Of a stretch of 46,140 nt of DNA, positions 26,150-36,500 are shown piece after piece. Position 1 is the first letter of the stretch. The number at the start of each line of letters is the position of its first letter. A model generated the notes under the pieces. That model was not told the DNA's origin. It saw nothing but the letters and a program-made list of their open reading frames with translations, and did no database searches. The translations under genes were made by a program, and so were the position numbers. The DNA is taken from NCBI GenBank assembly GCA_964621445.1, contig CAZUNO010000023.1, positions 1 through 46,140 on the forward strand. The letters are read 5' to 3'. Origin of the DNA: CAZUNO01 sp964621445 [NCBI: Candidatus Hadarchaeota archaeon] (lineage in GTDB: Archaea > CAYQAE01 > CAYVLA01).

Positions 26150-28348
26150 TCACAGTCCTTTTTTGGGTTCAAATTCGCCAGGTATTACTACATCTTTCGT
26201 TCTGCTCCTCGGCTCCGTTGACAGCCTTTCCAGTTGCCCTTTCCGGAATCGCCCCTTTACTACCGTGCGAAAGGGAGCGCGTAGCTTGAAATCGACATCC
26301 CATCCGCGGGGCCAGGCAGGCAGGACGAATAGTCTACTCCCATCACACTGCATGACCATGCGCTGGAGGGCGATCATTCCCACGCAACCATGGTCCTGGT
26401 CCGGGACCCAGTCGAAATTTGGACCCCAGAAGGCGGGGAACCTGGAATTTGGGTCCTTGGTCGAAAAACGGTCCTCGACCATCTCGCCCGCTAACTCGCC
26501 AAGGCCCAACATGGCGGCATGTATATCGTCCTGCTGCCATCCATAGTTACCCCTGAAGGGCCTTTTATCGAAGGTGTCCAGGCCAGTTTGGAGTTTTGGT
26601 TTTCCAATGCCAAATATGCGGTATGGAAAGACCGGATATAGTTCGGGATTCTCCTGGTTATTTGGCCCCTCGATTACTGTTTCGGCAGGAAAAATTCGAT
26701 CTAAACCCTCGCCGGCGATTGGAATTGGAGGCACCTCTGACCTTAGCCTCTTCCATTCCTGCCTCAAGGAATCCCTTAGCTTACAATCTAGGTCCAGAAG
26801 GCCGTCCAGGTCCCAGGCCAACCCGGCGAGATCGGGAGTTGGATTAATTGTCCTTTGATAGGTCTCCAGAGCCTGGGAGGGCTCGAGGAGAATCATTCCC
26901 TGATCATCGCGCTCATAATGTTTGTCGAAGAAGGTGAGGACTTCTTTGGCAAAAGTCAAAAGTGTGCTTTCAAGGAACTCGGAATTCTCCGTCCACTTGA
27001 AGTAATCGATCATCATGGCCAGGAGCTCCAGACCGGAGTTGTAGTGCCACCTGATGAACCGGTTATCCACATGTGACGGGTCCCTGCCCTCGCGGTCCCA
27101 ACCGTAGTTCTCGTTCGCGTAGGATCCCCAGAAGAACATGGTTTCCGGGAAGAATGCCCCGGCATGTCCGAAATACTTTCGAGTCCTCCTTCTTGCCATT
27201 GGAAGGGCCCTCATATACATGGAGAAAAGGGGCTGCATGAGATCGAAATCGCCCGCCATAAGCATGGACCAATAAGGCAATCGGGTGTTCTGGAACCAGT
27301 AGGGCCCGCCCCACCGGCGATAATCCGCATCGAACCGCCTTCCCTTACCCTCGGCATCCACCGTGAAGATGGACCCGTTGAACTTTATTGGGAACCTGCC
27401 ACGGCCCCCGCAGGCATTGATGTAGCGTTGAAGTCGATATCCACGGGAAACGCTGTTAAAACCACCGCTATTCGCGCTTACATGTATCCAACTTCGATTC
27501 CAGAATTCCCTCCACCAAGCTACATGTGACCTATGAAACTTTTTCTCCGCAATACCTCCAAAAGTTCGGGCATTTTGATGGATGCGGGACAGCCAGTCCT
27601 TTACATCCGGGCAGATAGATGTGAGGAGGTGGATGTTCACCGCATGTGATTTTCTTTTTTCCCCGGAGCTGAGGACGCCCCTCTCCCCCGAAACAAGGCC
27701 CTCTCCCCACATTATCCCGCCAAATGTCCGATATAGCAAGGGGTCCTCGGATACCGCCAACCAATCCTCCATTCCTTGGAGCCTGAGTGTCGAGGGATAG
27801 ATCGTGCCCTTATTCCTGTGGAACCACACTACCTGGTCATCGCCAAAGCGTAGCATGTCAGGTGTCACAAATACCCCCTCAGGTCCTCCTCGGGCACCAT
27901 AGGCGCTGAATTCCTCCCTCTCTCCCAGCCTTCTCCGCTCTCGACGCCAGATCTCGACCCTGGCACTGATATCGAATTGCTCTTTACCTTGCAGCTCAAG
28001 CCTGATGATAGGATGGTTGGCATCCACTCGCAGCTTGATTTCGATCTGATTGCCATGCCCACCCTCCAGAATCGTTAACTGGCCCCCAAGAGTGTCGAGT
28101 TCCTGCCGGAATTCCGTGATCTTTCCTAGCCTCGGAATGACGTTAATGCGTATTCTGCCTAATTTCAACAGGCGCGCGTTCTCGCTCCAGGAATCGGTCT
28201 TGCCGAGATAGAAAAGCAAGTCACCCTTATCATCCGCCCACGCGTTAACCCCCATATCGCCGTTCCCCAGCGGCATGGACCCGGATGAATTTCCACTAGG
28301 ACTATTCCAGACTACCTTCTGTCCAATATCGCTAGTAAGGCTGTTCAA
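26150..28348 (-). CDS. DUF5703 glycoside hydrolase-like protein (family 95-like)
   Basis: A 732-residue protein without signal peptide. The N-terminal domain (about 1-280) begins VVWNSPSGNSSGSMPLGNGD, MGVNAWADDKGDLLFYLGKT and DSWSENARLLKLGRIRI. This is the highly characteristic start of DUF5703 proteins and resembles the N-terminal beta-sandwich of GH95 fucosidases and galactosidases. From about 300 it becomes helical, as in an (alpha/alpha)6 barrel, with RRWGGPYWFQNTRLPYWSML, SYANENYGWDREGRDPSHVD and IRWHYNSGLELLAMMIDYF, ending in a small beta domain (VMQCDGSRLFVLPAWPRGWD). Asp/Glu residues around NENYGWDREG are candidates for catalysis, but I cannot confirm them. The start is a TTG at 28348 with no clear TATA box. 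The gene points to fucose- or galactose-type glycan breakdown in the cytoplasm. Confidence 0.78.
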   Translation of the reverse strand: MNSLTSDIGQKVVWNSPSGNSSGSMPLGNGDMGVNAWADDKGDLLFYLGKTDSWSENARLLKLGRIRINVIPRLGKITEFRQELDTLGGQLTILEGGHGNQIEIKLRVDANHPIIRLELQGKEQFDISARVEIWRRERRRLGEREEFSAYGARGGPEGVFVTPDMLRFGDDQVVWFHRNKGTIYPSTLRLQGMEDWLAVSEDPLLYRTFGGIMWGEGLVSGERGVLSSGEKRKSHAVNIHLLTSICPDVKDWLSRIHQNARTFGGIAEKKFHRSHVAWWREFWNRSWIHVSANSGGFNSVSRGYRLQRYINACGGRGRFPIKFNGSIFTVDAEGKGRRFDADYRRWGGPYWFQNTRLPYWSMLMAGDFDLMQPLFSMYMRALPMARRRTRKYFGHAGAFFPETMFFWGSYANENYGWDREGRDPSHVDNRFIRWHYNSGLELLAMMIDYFKWTENSEFLESTLLTFAKEVLTFFDKHYERDDQGMILLEPSQALETYQRTINPTPDLAGLAWDLDGLLDLDCKLRDSLRQEWKRLRSEVPPIPIAGEGLDRIFPAETVIEGPNNQENPELYPVFPYRIFGIGKPKLQTGLDTFDKRPFRGNYGWQQDDIHAAMLGLGELAGEMVEDRFSTKDPNSRFPAFWGPNFDWVPDQDHGCVGMIALQRMVMQCDGSRLFVLPAWPRGWDVDFKLRAPFRTVVKGRFRKGQLERLSTEPRSRTKDVVIPGEFEPKKGL

Positions 28349-28581
28349 CGGACATCACAACAGAGCAATCTGTCCATCGGATTCCTAGCAGTTGAAGAAT
28401 ATCTCCTGTCCAACGAATCGCTGAACTAGTCGAATGGCGATCCTTTGCTGCTTCGGCGGTTCATATGGTTGTAATCCCGAGTCGGTGGTTAGAAATGATC
28501 ATACGAATCCTAAGGTTAAAATAGGGCGATGATCGGTTAGAAACGGTTGATGCAGATATAAATGAGCTCACCGAACCTATA

Positions 28582-29547
28582 ATGGAGAGCTTCAATATCG
28601 AGCTAGCTCCGATCAGAGGTATGGGAAAATACTGGAAGGTTACTATGACACACTCCAGAGAAAAGTTATTGATATTCGGGGGCAAACCACAGCAATATCT
28701 CACCGAATGGGATATAACCAGTAATTTGACCTTTGCTGAGAATAAGCTGGCAGTAGATTTCGAGGAAATACCTGCGGATGAACTGATATCGCGCTACGAA
28801 TCCCTAAGTGCCGACGACGGTTACAGGGCATCCCAGATGGCCCAAGAACTGCTGGAAGGTGTCTCGGGGCTAAAAAGAAGCCTACCAAAACCTCCATCTA
28901 CGGATGGAATAGTAAAGGCAGCAAAACTGTATCTGGCCATGAAGGCGATTCAAGAGGAGAGAGAAGGTGATGCCCTAACCATCGTCTGTAAGCCCTGGAT
29001 TGAGGAGAAAGGGCTTCCAACCCCGTGCTTGCCGCTGATGCTTTTCCAGGAGGAGGAAATTCCTGCCGCCTGTCAGGGTGATATCGATGCGCTGTTGACC
29101 ATGGTTCTCTTCAAAAGAGTGTCCGGACTAACCAGCTTCATGGGCGGGGCCATTGCATCTATGGGGGAGCTTGGTATCAGCCACTGCGTCCTTTCTCGAA
29201 AAATGCTTGGTCCTGACGCTGAGCCTCAGCCATATCGGGTTTGCGACTTTCATGGCAAGAAGGATAGTCCCACTGTATACACCGAAGTTCCTGCCGGACA
29301 AACGGTGACCATTGCACGCTTAACCCAAGGCCTGGAAAGCCTTCTACTAATAACCGGCACACTGGTGGCCTGTAAAAATAGCAATTCGAGATGTAGAAAT
29401 ACAATGGTAATCCATGTGCCGGACAGGAGTAAGGTGTTCAGGGCTGTCAAGGGACATCAGAATCATTATGTGGTAGCGTGTGGAGACCATGCCCCAGGGC
29501 TGACCCAGATAGCTGAAGAAAGGGGAATTGCTGTGGTGAATATGTAG
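28582..29547 (+). CDS. L-fucose isomerase-like protein, N-terminally short (possibly truncated)
   Basis: A 321-residue protein from the ATG at 28582; the frame is open upstream only to 28525. It aligns in motif order with the C-terminal two thirds of the protein at 15652-17016. It shows KLLIFGGKPQQYL at the second domain, DALTIVCKPWIEEKGLPTPC, LPLMLFQEEEIPAACQGDID (the Glu- and Asp-bearing metal site region), and a final GDHAPGLTQIAEERGIAVVN. The first Rossmann-like domain of about 130 residues is absent. It could be a naturally short family member or a truncated pseudogene; the lack of internal stops favours a working or only recently truncated gene. It starts about 230 bases from the divergent DUF5703 gene, so the pair may share a control region. 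It is predicted to be a cytoplasmic sugar isomerase, substrate unknown. Confidence 0.62.
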   Translation: MESFNIELAPIRGMGKYWKVTMTHSREKLLIFGGKPQQYLTEWDITSNLTFAENKLAVDFEEIPADELISRYESLSADDGYRASQMAQELLEGVSGLKRSLPKPPSTDGIVKAAKLYLAMKAIQEEREGDALTIVCKPWIEEKGLPTPCLPLMLFQEEEIPAACQGDIDALLTMVLFKRVSGLTSFMGGAIASMGELGISHCVLSRKMLGPDAEPQPYRVCDFHGKKDSPTVYTEVPAGQTVTIARLTQGLESLLLITGTLVACKNSNSRCRNTMVIHVPDRSKVFRAVKGHQNHYVVACGDHAPGLTQIAEERGIAVVNM

Positions 29548-29675
29548 TATTTGTCTCTAACTGTAAAGCATGCAATGAACAGAAAGGATGTTCATAAATA
29601 TCAATGGAAGTACCCAAAAAAGGGAAAGGCAACTAAATGTGGAAGATAGAAGAATAATCGGAATCAGTATAGGCC

Positions 29676-30152
29676 ATGAGATCTCTATTGGTCTTATTTT
29701 CTTACCATCAGCATAACGCAGAGAAGATAGCTGATGCCCTAGGAGAAGTCCTGGGTGCAGAAATTAGAACACCACAATAAATCAAAGCTGACCAGCTTCA
29801 GCAGTATGACCTAGTTGGATTCGGTTCTAGCATATATATTGCAAAGCACCACCAATCCCTCCTCGACCTTGCTGATCGACTACCCCCGGGCGACAATGTG
29901 AGGGCATTCATCTTCTCAACCTGTGGAATCCCAGCCATTGGTATGAACGAAGAGGTCATGTCACAAAAGCACTCGTCCATCAGGGAGAAACTTCGGTCTA
30001 AAGGCTACTTCATCGTTGATGAATTCAGTTGCGTAGGCCACAACACGAATAGTTTCCTTAGACTATTTGGTGGAATCAACAGGGGCAGACCCGATGTTGA
30101 GGACCTTAGTCAAGCAGAGGAGTTTGCTCGGGCCCTGAAGGAGAAATTGTAG
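29676..30152 (+). pseudogene. Flavodoxin-like protein interrupted by an ochre codon
   Basis: From ATG 29676 the frame encodes MRSLLVLFSYHQHNAEKIAD, a flavodoxin FMN-phosphate loop region. It meets TAA at 29778-29780 (codon 35), then continues without a break to 30152 with YDLVGFGSSIYIAKHHQSLL, VRAFIFSTCGIPAIGM and NSFLRLFGGINRGRPDVEDL. Total length would be 158 residues, normal for short-chain flavodoxin-domain proteins. Relatives usually have PEEIK-like sequence where this has PQ-stop-IK, so a single base change explains the stop. Either the gene is inactivated, or the base is a sequencing error. Intact, it would bind FMN and shuttle electrons. A dehydrogenase remnant follows at once, so the pair may be a dead redox operon. 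Confidence 0.78.
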
Positions 30153-30205
30153 ATCAAGACAAGATGACTTGTGTAATAAATGGAAATCAAAACCGGGGAT
30201 ACTTC

Positions 30206-30441
30206 ATGAAAGCGATCGTTTGCAACAAGTACGAACCACCGGATGTCCTTGGTTACAGCAGGTGGAGAAACCAGTCCCTAAGGATGATGAGGTAGGGGTT
30301 AGAATCCATGTGGCAATGGGGCAGAATGGCTATGTCGGCTTAAAGGTATTCCATCACCTGACTCCTCAGGGCAAGCGATATCGAAAACAGTGCACAAAGA
30401 CGATAGAGACCATGCTCCAGGTAGGAACGGCCAATCGCTAA
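30206..30441 (+). pseudogene. Zinc-type (MDR) dehydrogenase N-terminal fragment
   Basis: ATG 30206 begins MKAIVCNKYEPPDVLG, the usual start of medium-chain quinone oxidoreductases and alcohol dehydrogenases. Near 30250 the frame shifts and continues LQQVEKPVPKDDEVGVRIH, again matching the family. After residue 35 or so the sequence (GQNGYVGLKVFHHLTPQGKR) no longer resembles the family, and the frame ends at 30441. The catalytic and NAD(P)H-binding domains are missing, so only about a tenth of the gene remains. It follows the interrupted flavodoxin by about 50 bases. Confidence 0.62.
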
Positions 30442-30571
30442 CCACAATTTTATCTTTTCAATTTTTCTCCATTGGCAGAACTCATATGAGGCTAATCCTT
30501 CGAGAGGTTTCAAACCCATAAACCAAATTGATTTAAGAGCTCACGGCTATGATTGGATTGTTGAAAAGAAC

Positions 30572-33500
30572 TTGGAAGGGATACCCCGCATAACCCCCAT
30601 CATACTGATGGTATTGCTCATCACTTGCGCTCCGCTTGAAGTCATCAACGCTCCTAACCCTCCTCAGCCCCCGCCAGTTGCTCAGAGCGGTCCTTTACAC
30701 CGTACAGCCCTAAGTGGCTTGATCTTCCGTCTACTGAACGCAACCACGGACTGGACGGATGACGACATGGACGGCCTTCCCAACACGGTGGAGGCGGTCA
30801 TCGGGACCAATCCCAATAACACCGACTCCGATTTCGACGGTTTGAACGATACCTACGAGGGTAATCATGATCTTGATCCCCTTGTAGCCGACTCTAACTA
30901 CGATGGCCTCCCCGACTATTACGAGGTTACTAACCTGATATCCACCGACCTTGATGGCGATGGGGTGCACAATGCCTGGGACGCCGATAATGACGGGGAC
31001 GGGATTTCGGATAGAACCGACCTATCACCCTCCTCCAGAACCGATATCACGGACCTGGTCAATATCGACCTGAGAACCGGTGGTCACCTGACCTACGTGA
31101 CCTTCCAGCTTGTCCCTGAAAACCCGGAGCACCTCAAGCTCCTGGACCGGCAATGGGATTGGCCCCTCGATAATGAGGCCATGATGAAGGACCTGGACGA
31201 TTCCAGGGAGGACCTCCAGGTGGTACCCATGCTTAACCTAACCCTGGATGTATCTCTGGATCAGACCGACCTCCGGGATTATGGAGCCATCGCCACTTCA
31301 AACGGGGTCATGCTTCCACTCTACCCAGTTGGGGAGCTAGGGACAGTAGCCGCAATGGGCGGGAAGCTATCCTATCCTGGTTCCGTCGAGCCCGACGCTC
31401 TTATTGAAGCCGGTTTGATCTGGAGGGTTCTGGGCCAAACCGATCAGGAGGCCGTGGCCCTGAAAGCCGAAAATGGCCTCTATGTTACGGTAAGAGACGA
31501 TGGCCGTGCAGTGGCTTCCAAGGAACAGCCCAATGCCTCGGAGACCTTCGGCTGGCTGGAGATCGATAATGAGTTATTTCTTAAATCACATAATGGCCTG
31601 TTTCTTGCATCTTCGCCAGATGGGCTCATGGTAGCCAATGGAACAAACCAGGGAGTTAACACCTCCCTTACACTGACCGAGGTGACAGGGGGAGTGGTTT
31701 TTTCCACATCCGGGGGAGGCTATGTATCGTTGGCAGAGAACGGTTACCTAGTAGCCAATGCTAGCAGGGCGAACGCCTCCACCTTCCAAATAGTTGATAT
31801 GGGATATTCCTCGGAAACCATCAATCTGGGTACATACAGTGAGGACTTCATGCTCACCGGCCTGAGACTTGAGGAGAACCACGGGACGGATGTATCCGTT
31901 TTCTATGACAACAATTTCAACAGCACCCTGGCCGCCAATTTCGTGCTCGTCTACGAGTTCCTCAGGAATTCAACTAGCACGGTCTACGATATGGAGGAAG
32001 TCCTGGGAACATACGATTTACACGTGAACCAAAGCAAGGCTACCTTTGACACCCGGGACGAGGCCATGGCCTCCCTGGCGGGTGAAATAATACCAGACGC
32101 CCTGCGATCTCTACCAAACGGTTCGGTGCTTCCCCTTATCACCGCGGTTGAGGATCGCTCCTCGATACTGGATCTGGTCGATCTCTCTCCAGGCACACCT
32201 ATTGCCGGGAATGATATTATCGCTGACCTGGTGTACGAACCCGTCGCCGTTAGCAAGACCGTGAAGAGTGACTGGTACAACGTGACCGTCCAAAGTGCCC
32301 TATCCGTGGAGCAAATAACAGACCGCATCATCGCCCTTGGAATGGACGACAACGTCACCATGGACCTCATCTGTCTCACAACAGCCTGGAATACGGGAGA
32401 ACAGACCCTGGCCAGGATAGGTTCCCAGGAGACGGCATTCGATCAGTCCGACCTCCAGATGTTGCCGGACCTGGTGGATGACATCGCCACATATGGGATG
32501 GAAGGCATCGCCATTCTGCACGAGAGCATCGGCTCCGTGGAGAACGTCCTTCACTCCTACAGGTTCATACAGGCAATCAAGCTTCTTAGGAGCCTTAAAA
32601 AGGCCGGTTTTAGCATTAGCGTCAAGGGCTCCAGAGCATGGACCAAAATGCTAACAAGTACCTACAAGCAGGTAACCAAGAGCTCCTCCAAATTCTGGAA
32701 GAGCTGGGAGAGGCTCGGAAAGGCCCTGGAGGCCATCGCCATCCTCCTGGATCTTGGATTCGCCATCTATGAGGTAATAACCATCGTCTATGGAAGCGAC
32801 CTGAATCCTCAGCAAACCTATATGGCGCTCCAGATGACCTTCATGAACCTGATCTACGCCATGAGTCTGATCATGATCGGGGCCATCCCACTCGTTGGTT
32901 GGCTGATCTCACTTTCAATAGCCATATCAGACCTCATCGGCGAATGGTCCGAGAAGCTTTTCACCTGGTTCGTAGACCTGTTCACGGACGTGACCAATCA
33001 GGTCACCCCCGACATCCAGATGGTCGGTGACCCCTCGATAGACGTCGACGATAAGGATCGAAACGGGATCGACGTAGGCGACAGGATCACATTCCGAACC
33101 CGGTTGAAGGCCAACATGAGCTGTAATGACTATAGCCTTCTTTGGAGGAGCGCCCTCTATCCCTACGTCAAACTGACCGGCCCGGCGGGGTCAAACTCCA
33201 CTACCGGGTACGTCTACCCACCCAGATCCTTGAACTATGAGATGCTTCCCGTCCCCCCGAGGTCGACCTGGACCATTTTTAGCGGAAGCTCTGGCAATTT
33301 GAGGTACAAGGGCCAGACATACGAGTCCGGGGCCTGGATCGAGCCGGGGATCGGAATGCCCAACTTCCCGGTAACCGTGGAGCTTGAGACGTACTACGAG
33401 CTCTGGTACGAGTGGAGGTACTTCGTCTTCCTGGTATTCTACTGGTTCTGGCAGTACCACGACGATTGGGAGGAGGGAATAGCGAGCCTTGGGACATTCA

Positions 33501-36500
33501 CGATCCCGTTCGACATCATGCCCGGCACCATCGAGGACTTCGTCACCTGGAGCAGGATCACACCACTGGATCGGGACGGAGACGGCCTGGAGGACGATGA
33601 GGAGACCACCACGGACCCGTGGCGCTATGACTCCGACGGCGATGGATTAAATGACAAGTTCGAGATTGATACGGGGACCGACCCCAATAACCCGGATACG
33701 GATTCCGACGGGCTCCTTGACAGGTATGAGCTGGTCCGGGGAACCAACCCAACAAGTGCGGATACCGATGGAGATAACCTAACCGATTACGTGGAGGAGG
33801 CGGGATGGGTAATATCCTTCGAGTATTGCGATCAGCCATTTAGGATGAGGGTTCATTCCAACCCTCTGATCCCCGACACCGATGGAGACGGGGTAGTTGA
33901 CGAGATGGAATACTATAGTGACCTAAATCCCTCCTCGCCAGATACCGACGGGGATGGCTCCGGGGATGTGGCGGACCCCAAATGGATCGAAAAGCGGCTC
34001 TATTCCCAGGAAAAGTGGTCGGTGGCCCCAGAGATCGTGAACCTCGATGTTGCCTCAAATGATACATTCTACACCGCCGCCCTGGAAGAGGGAGTTCTAA
34101 TCTATAGTAATGGGTCCATCACCGGCCACTGGGAACCGTCATCTCATTCCATCTCATCGGCCGGGGATATTGCCATAAGTGACGGGCTGTTCTGGGTGGC
34201 CGATGTCGGTAGCAACGATATTCGTTGTTACAATCCAAATGGGACCCTGAACCGGTCATGGGGGGCCGATCAAAGGCCCGCCGCATTGACCGTGGATGAT
34301 GTTGGTGACATACACATTGCGCGCTCGGGCCCCGGTTACGCCTACATCCAGACCTATGACCCCAACGGCACTCGCCTTGACCAGTGGGGAAGCCTCGGTC
34401 CGCTGCCGCAGGGCCTCAATAACTTGACCGGGCTGGCAGCGGATCCGGGTCGAAACCGTGTATACATCGCCGATGGGGGAAACGGTAGCGGACGCTGGGG
34501 GCGTATCGCGGAATTCACTCTTGATGGTACCTATTTATCCGATCTCTCAGGCACAGCCGATCCACGCGACGTGGCAATTTCCCCCACAGGCATATTCGCG
34601 GCCGATCCAGGAAACTCCAGCATCCTAATGTATCATTCCAACGGCACTCTGCTCGAATCATGGACCGATTACGATAACGGGAACTCCAGCCTCCAAAATC
34701 CTATTGCTATAGCGATGTTTGAAAACCTACTATTTGTTCTAGATCGTAATCCGGGATTAACAGAGGTAATAGTACTTGAGATACGGGACATCTATACCCG
34801 CCCGGAAACCGTGGATGGCGTAGATGATCTCGACGAGGATGGTCTAGAGGATGTACAGGAGATAGCCGGATGGCAAATCACGATCGATGGTCCAGGGGGA
34901 AATCAAACCAGGTACGTGAACAGCGATCCCATGCTCGTGGATACGGATTTCGATGGCCTAACGGACTACGAGGAATTCAACCTAACGACCGACCCCAGAA
35001 ACCCGGACACCGATGACGATGGACTGCAGGATAGCGTCGAGATGTCGCGATACGGCACCAATCCCCTTGATTTCGACACCGACGATGACGACGTGGATGA
35101 TGGTATGGAGATCGCTCTGGGAAGTGACCCCAGGAAGCCGGACACCGATGACGATGGCCTCTCCGATCATGAGGAACTAAACCTCGGCACCAACCCATGC
35201 AAACCGGATACGGATGGGGATGGATTAAGCGATTACCATGAGATGGTCATGAACACCGATCCCTTCGATCCCGATTCCGATGGTGATGGTATCTTCGACG
35301 GACTGGAGCGAGATCTGGGGACTAATCCCTTGGAAAAGGACAGCGACGGGGACGGCATCAACGATAATGTGGAGATCGAGCTCAAAACCGACCCCACAAA
35401 TGAGGATACCGATGGGGATAACCTGACCGACGGATTCGAAAGAAGAATCCGGCTAGATCCACTTTCCATTGACACCGATGGAGATGGACTCTCGGATTGG
35501 CAGGAGCTGGCCCTTGGGACCGATCCCCTACGGGAGGATACCGACGGGGACGGCATACCGGACGGCGCTGACAAGGATTCACTCCGACCCCATGTCAGGC
35601 AGATAGTACTTAGCTACGATCAGACTCCCGAAAACCAGGACTTTGTTGATGCTTTAGAGGCCTACGTTAATGTGACCCAGGTATCGACCCAGGAGCTTCT
35701 GACCAGCTACAGCGGGGCCCCCTATATAGTTCTAGTGGGGGATCCAGGGGGAAACGGGTCCATTGGAAACCTCGTGGGAGAGCTGCTTCACGATGCAGGA
35801 GACGTGCTCGATGAAATGCTTGCATCCAGCGCCAACCGGCTCGCGGTGAGATACGGAACCTGGAACCAGCCCCAGACGGTTGTGCTTCTATCCCAACCCC
35901 GAACCTCCGACCACCTTCTGGTACTGGATGCGCTAAGGGAAAAAACGGTGATCATCTCCAATAGCTCGGTTACCATGGAATTCAACCGCAGCCTGTGGAT
36001 AGAATATGACCTGAATGAGACCACCCTATCATACCAGTTCATGAACACCGAGGGCATAGATACCACCAAGATCACCGATTCCATAGCTCTAATCGCCCTG
36101 GGCGAGGGGGAGAAACCCGGGATAGTGATCACCAAATACGATTCCACCACCACTCCTCGACAACTAACCAGGGGATGGGGACTATCAAGATTGGAAGAAA
36201 CTATCGGCAAGTACCTTAATTTCTCCCTCATGGAAAGCGAATACATCGAGGGCGCATCCATAACCCTGTACTATACCGAGGATGACCTAGACCGTACCGG
36301 AGATGGGGATTCCGATGATAGGGATGACCTGGATGAGCACACCCTAAGCCTTTACCACCTTGATGAACGGACCGGCAGGTGGTCGAAAATTGATCCCTCG
36401 AAGGACTGGGTTTTCGACACCGGGGTGAACACTACCGACTGTCTACTCTATGGTGAAGATTACGCTGGATATGTCTGGGCGGACGTGACCAAGCTTTCGC

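Noticed and set aside
29778-29780. Stop-codon recoding in the flavodoxin
   Set aside because: The codon is TAA. Known archaeal recoding uses TAG for pyrrolysine or TGA for selenocysteine with a downstream element, and nothing supports it here.
34815-35580. DNA tandem repeat or CRISPR-like array
   Set aside because: The periodicity comes from the protein-level calcium-binding motif. Units vary in sequence and lie in one open frame without spacers.
33191-36261. Antisense open frames within the giant gene
   Set aside because: They mirror the repetitive Asp/Gly/Thr codons of the sense strand and have no promoter or recognisable protein features.
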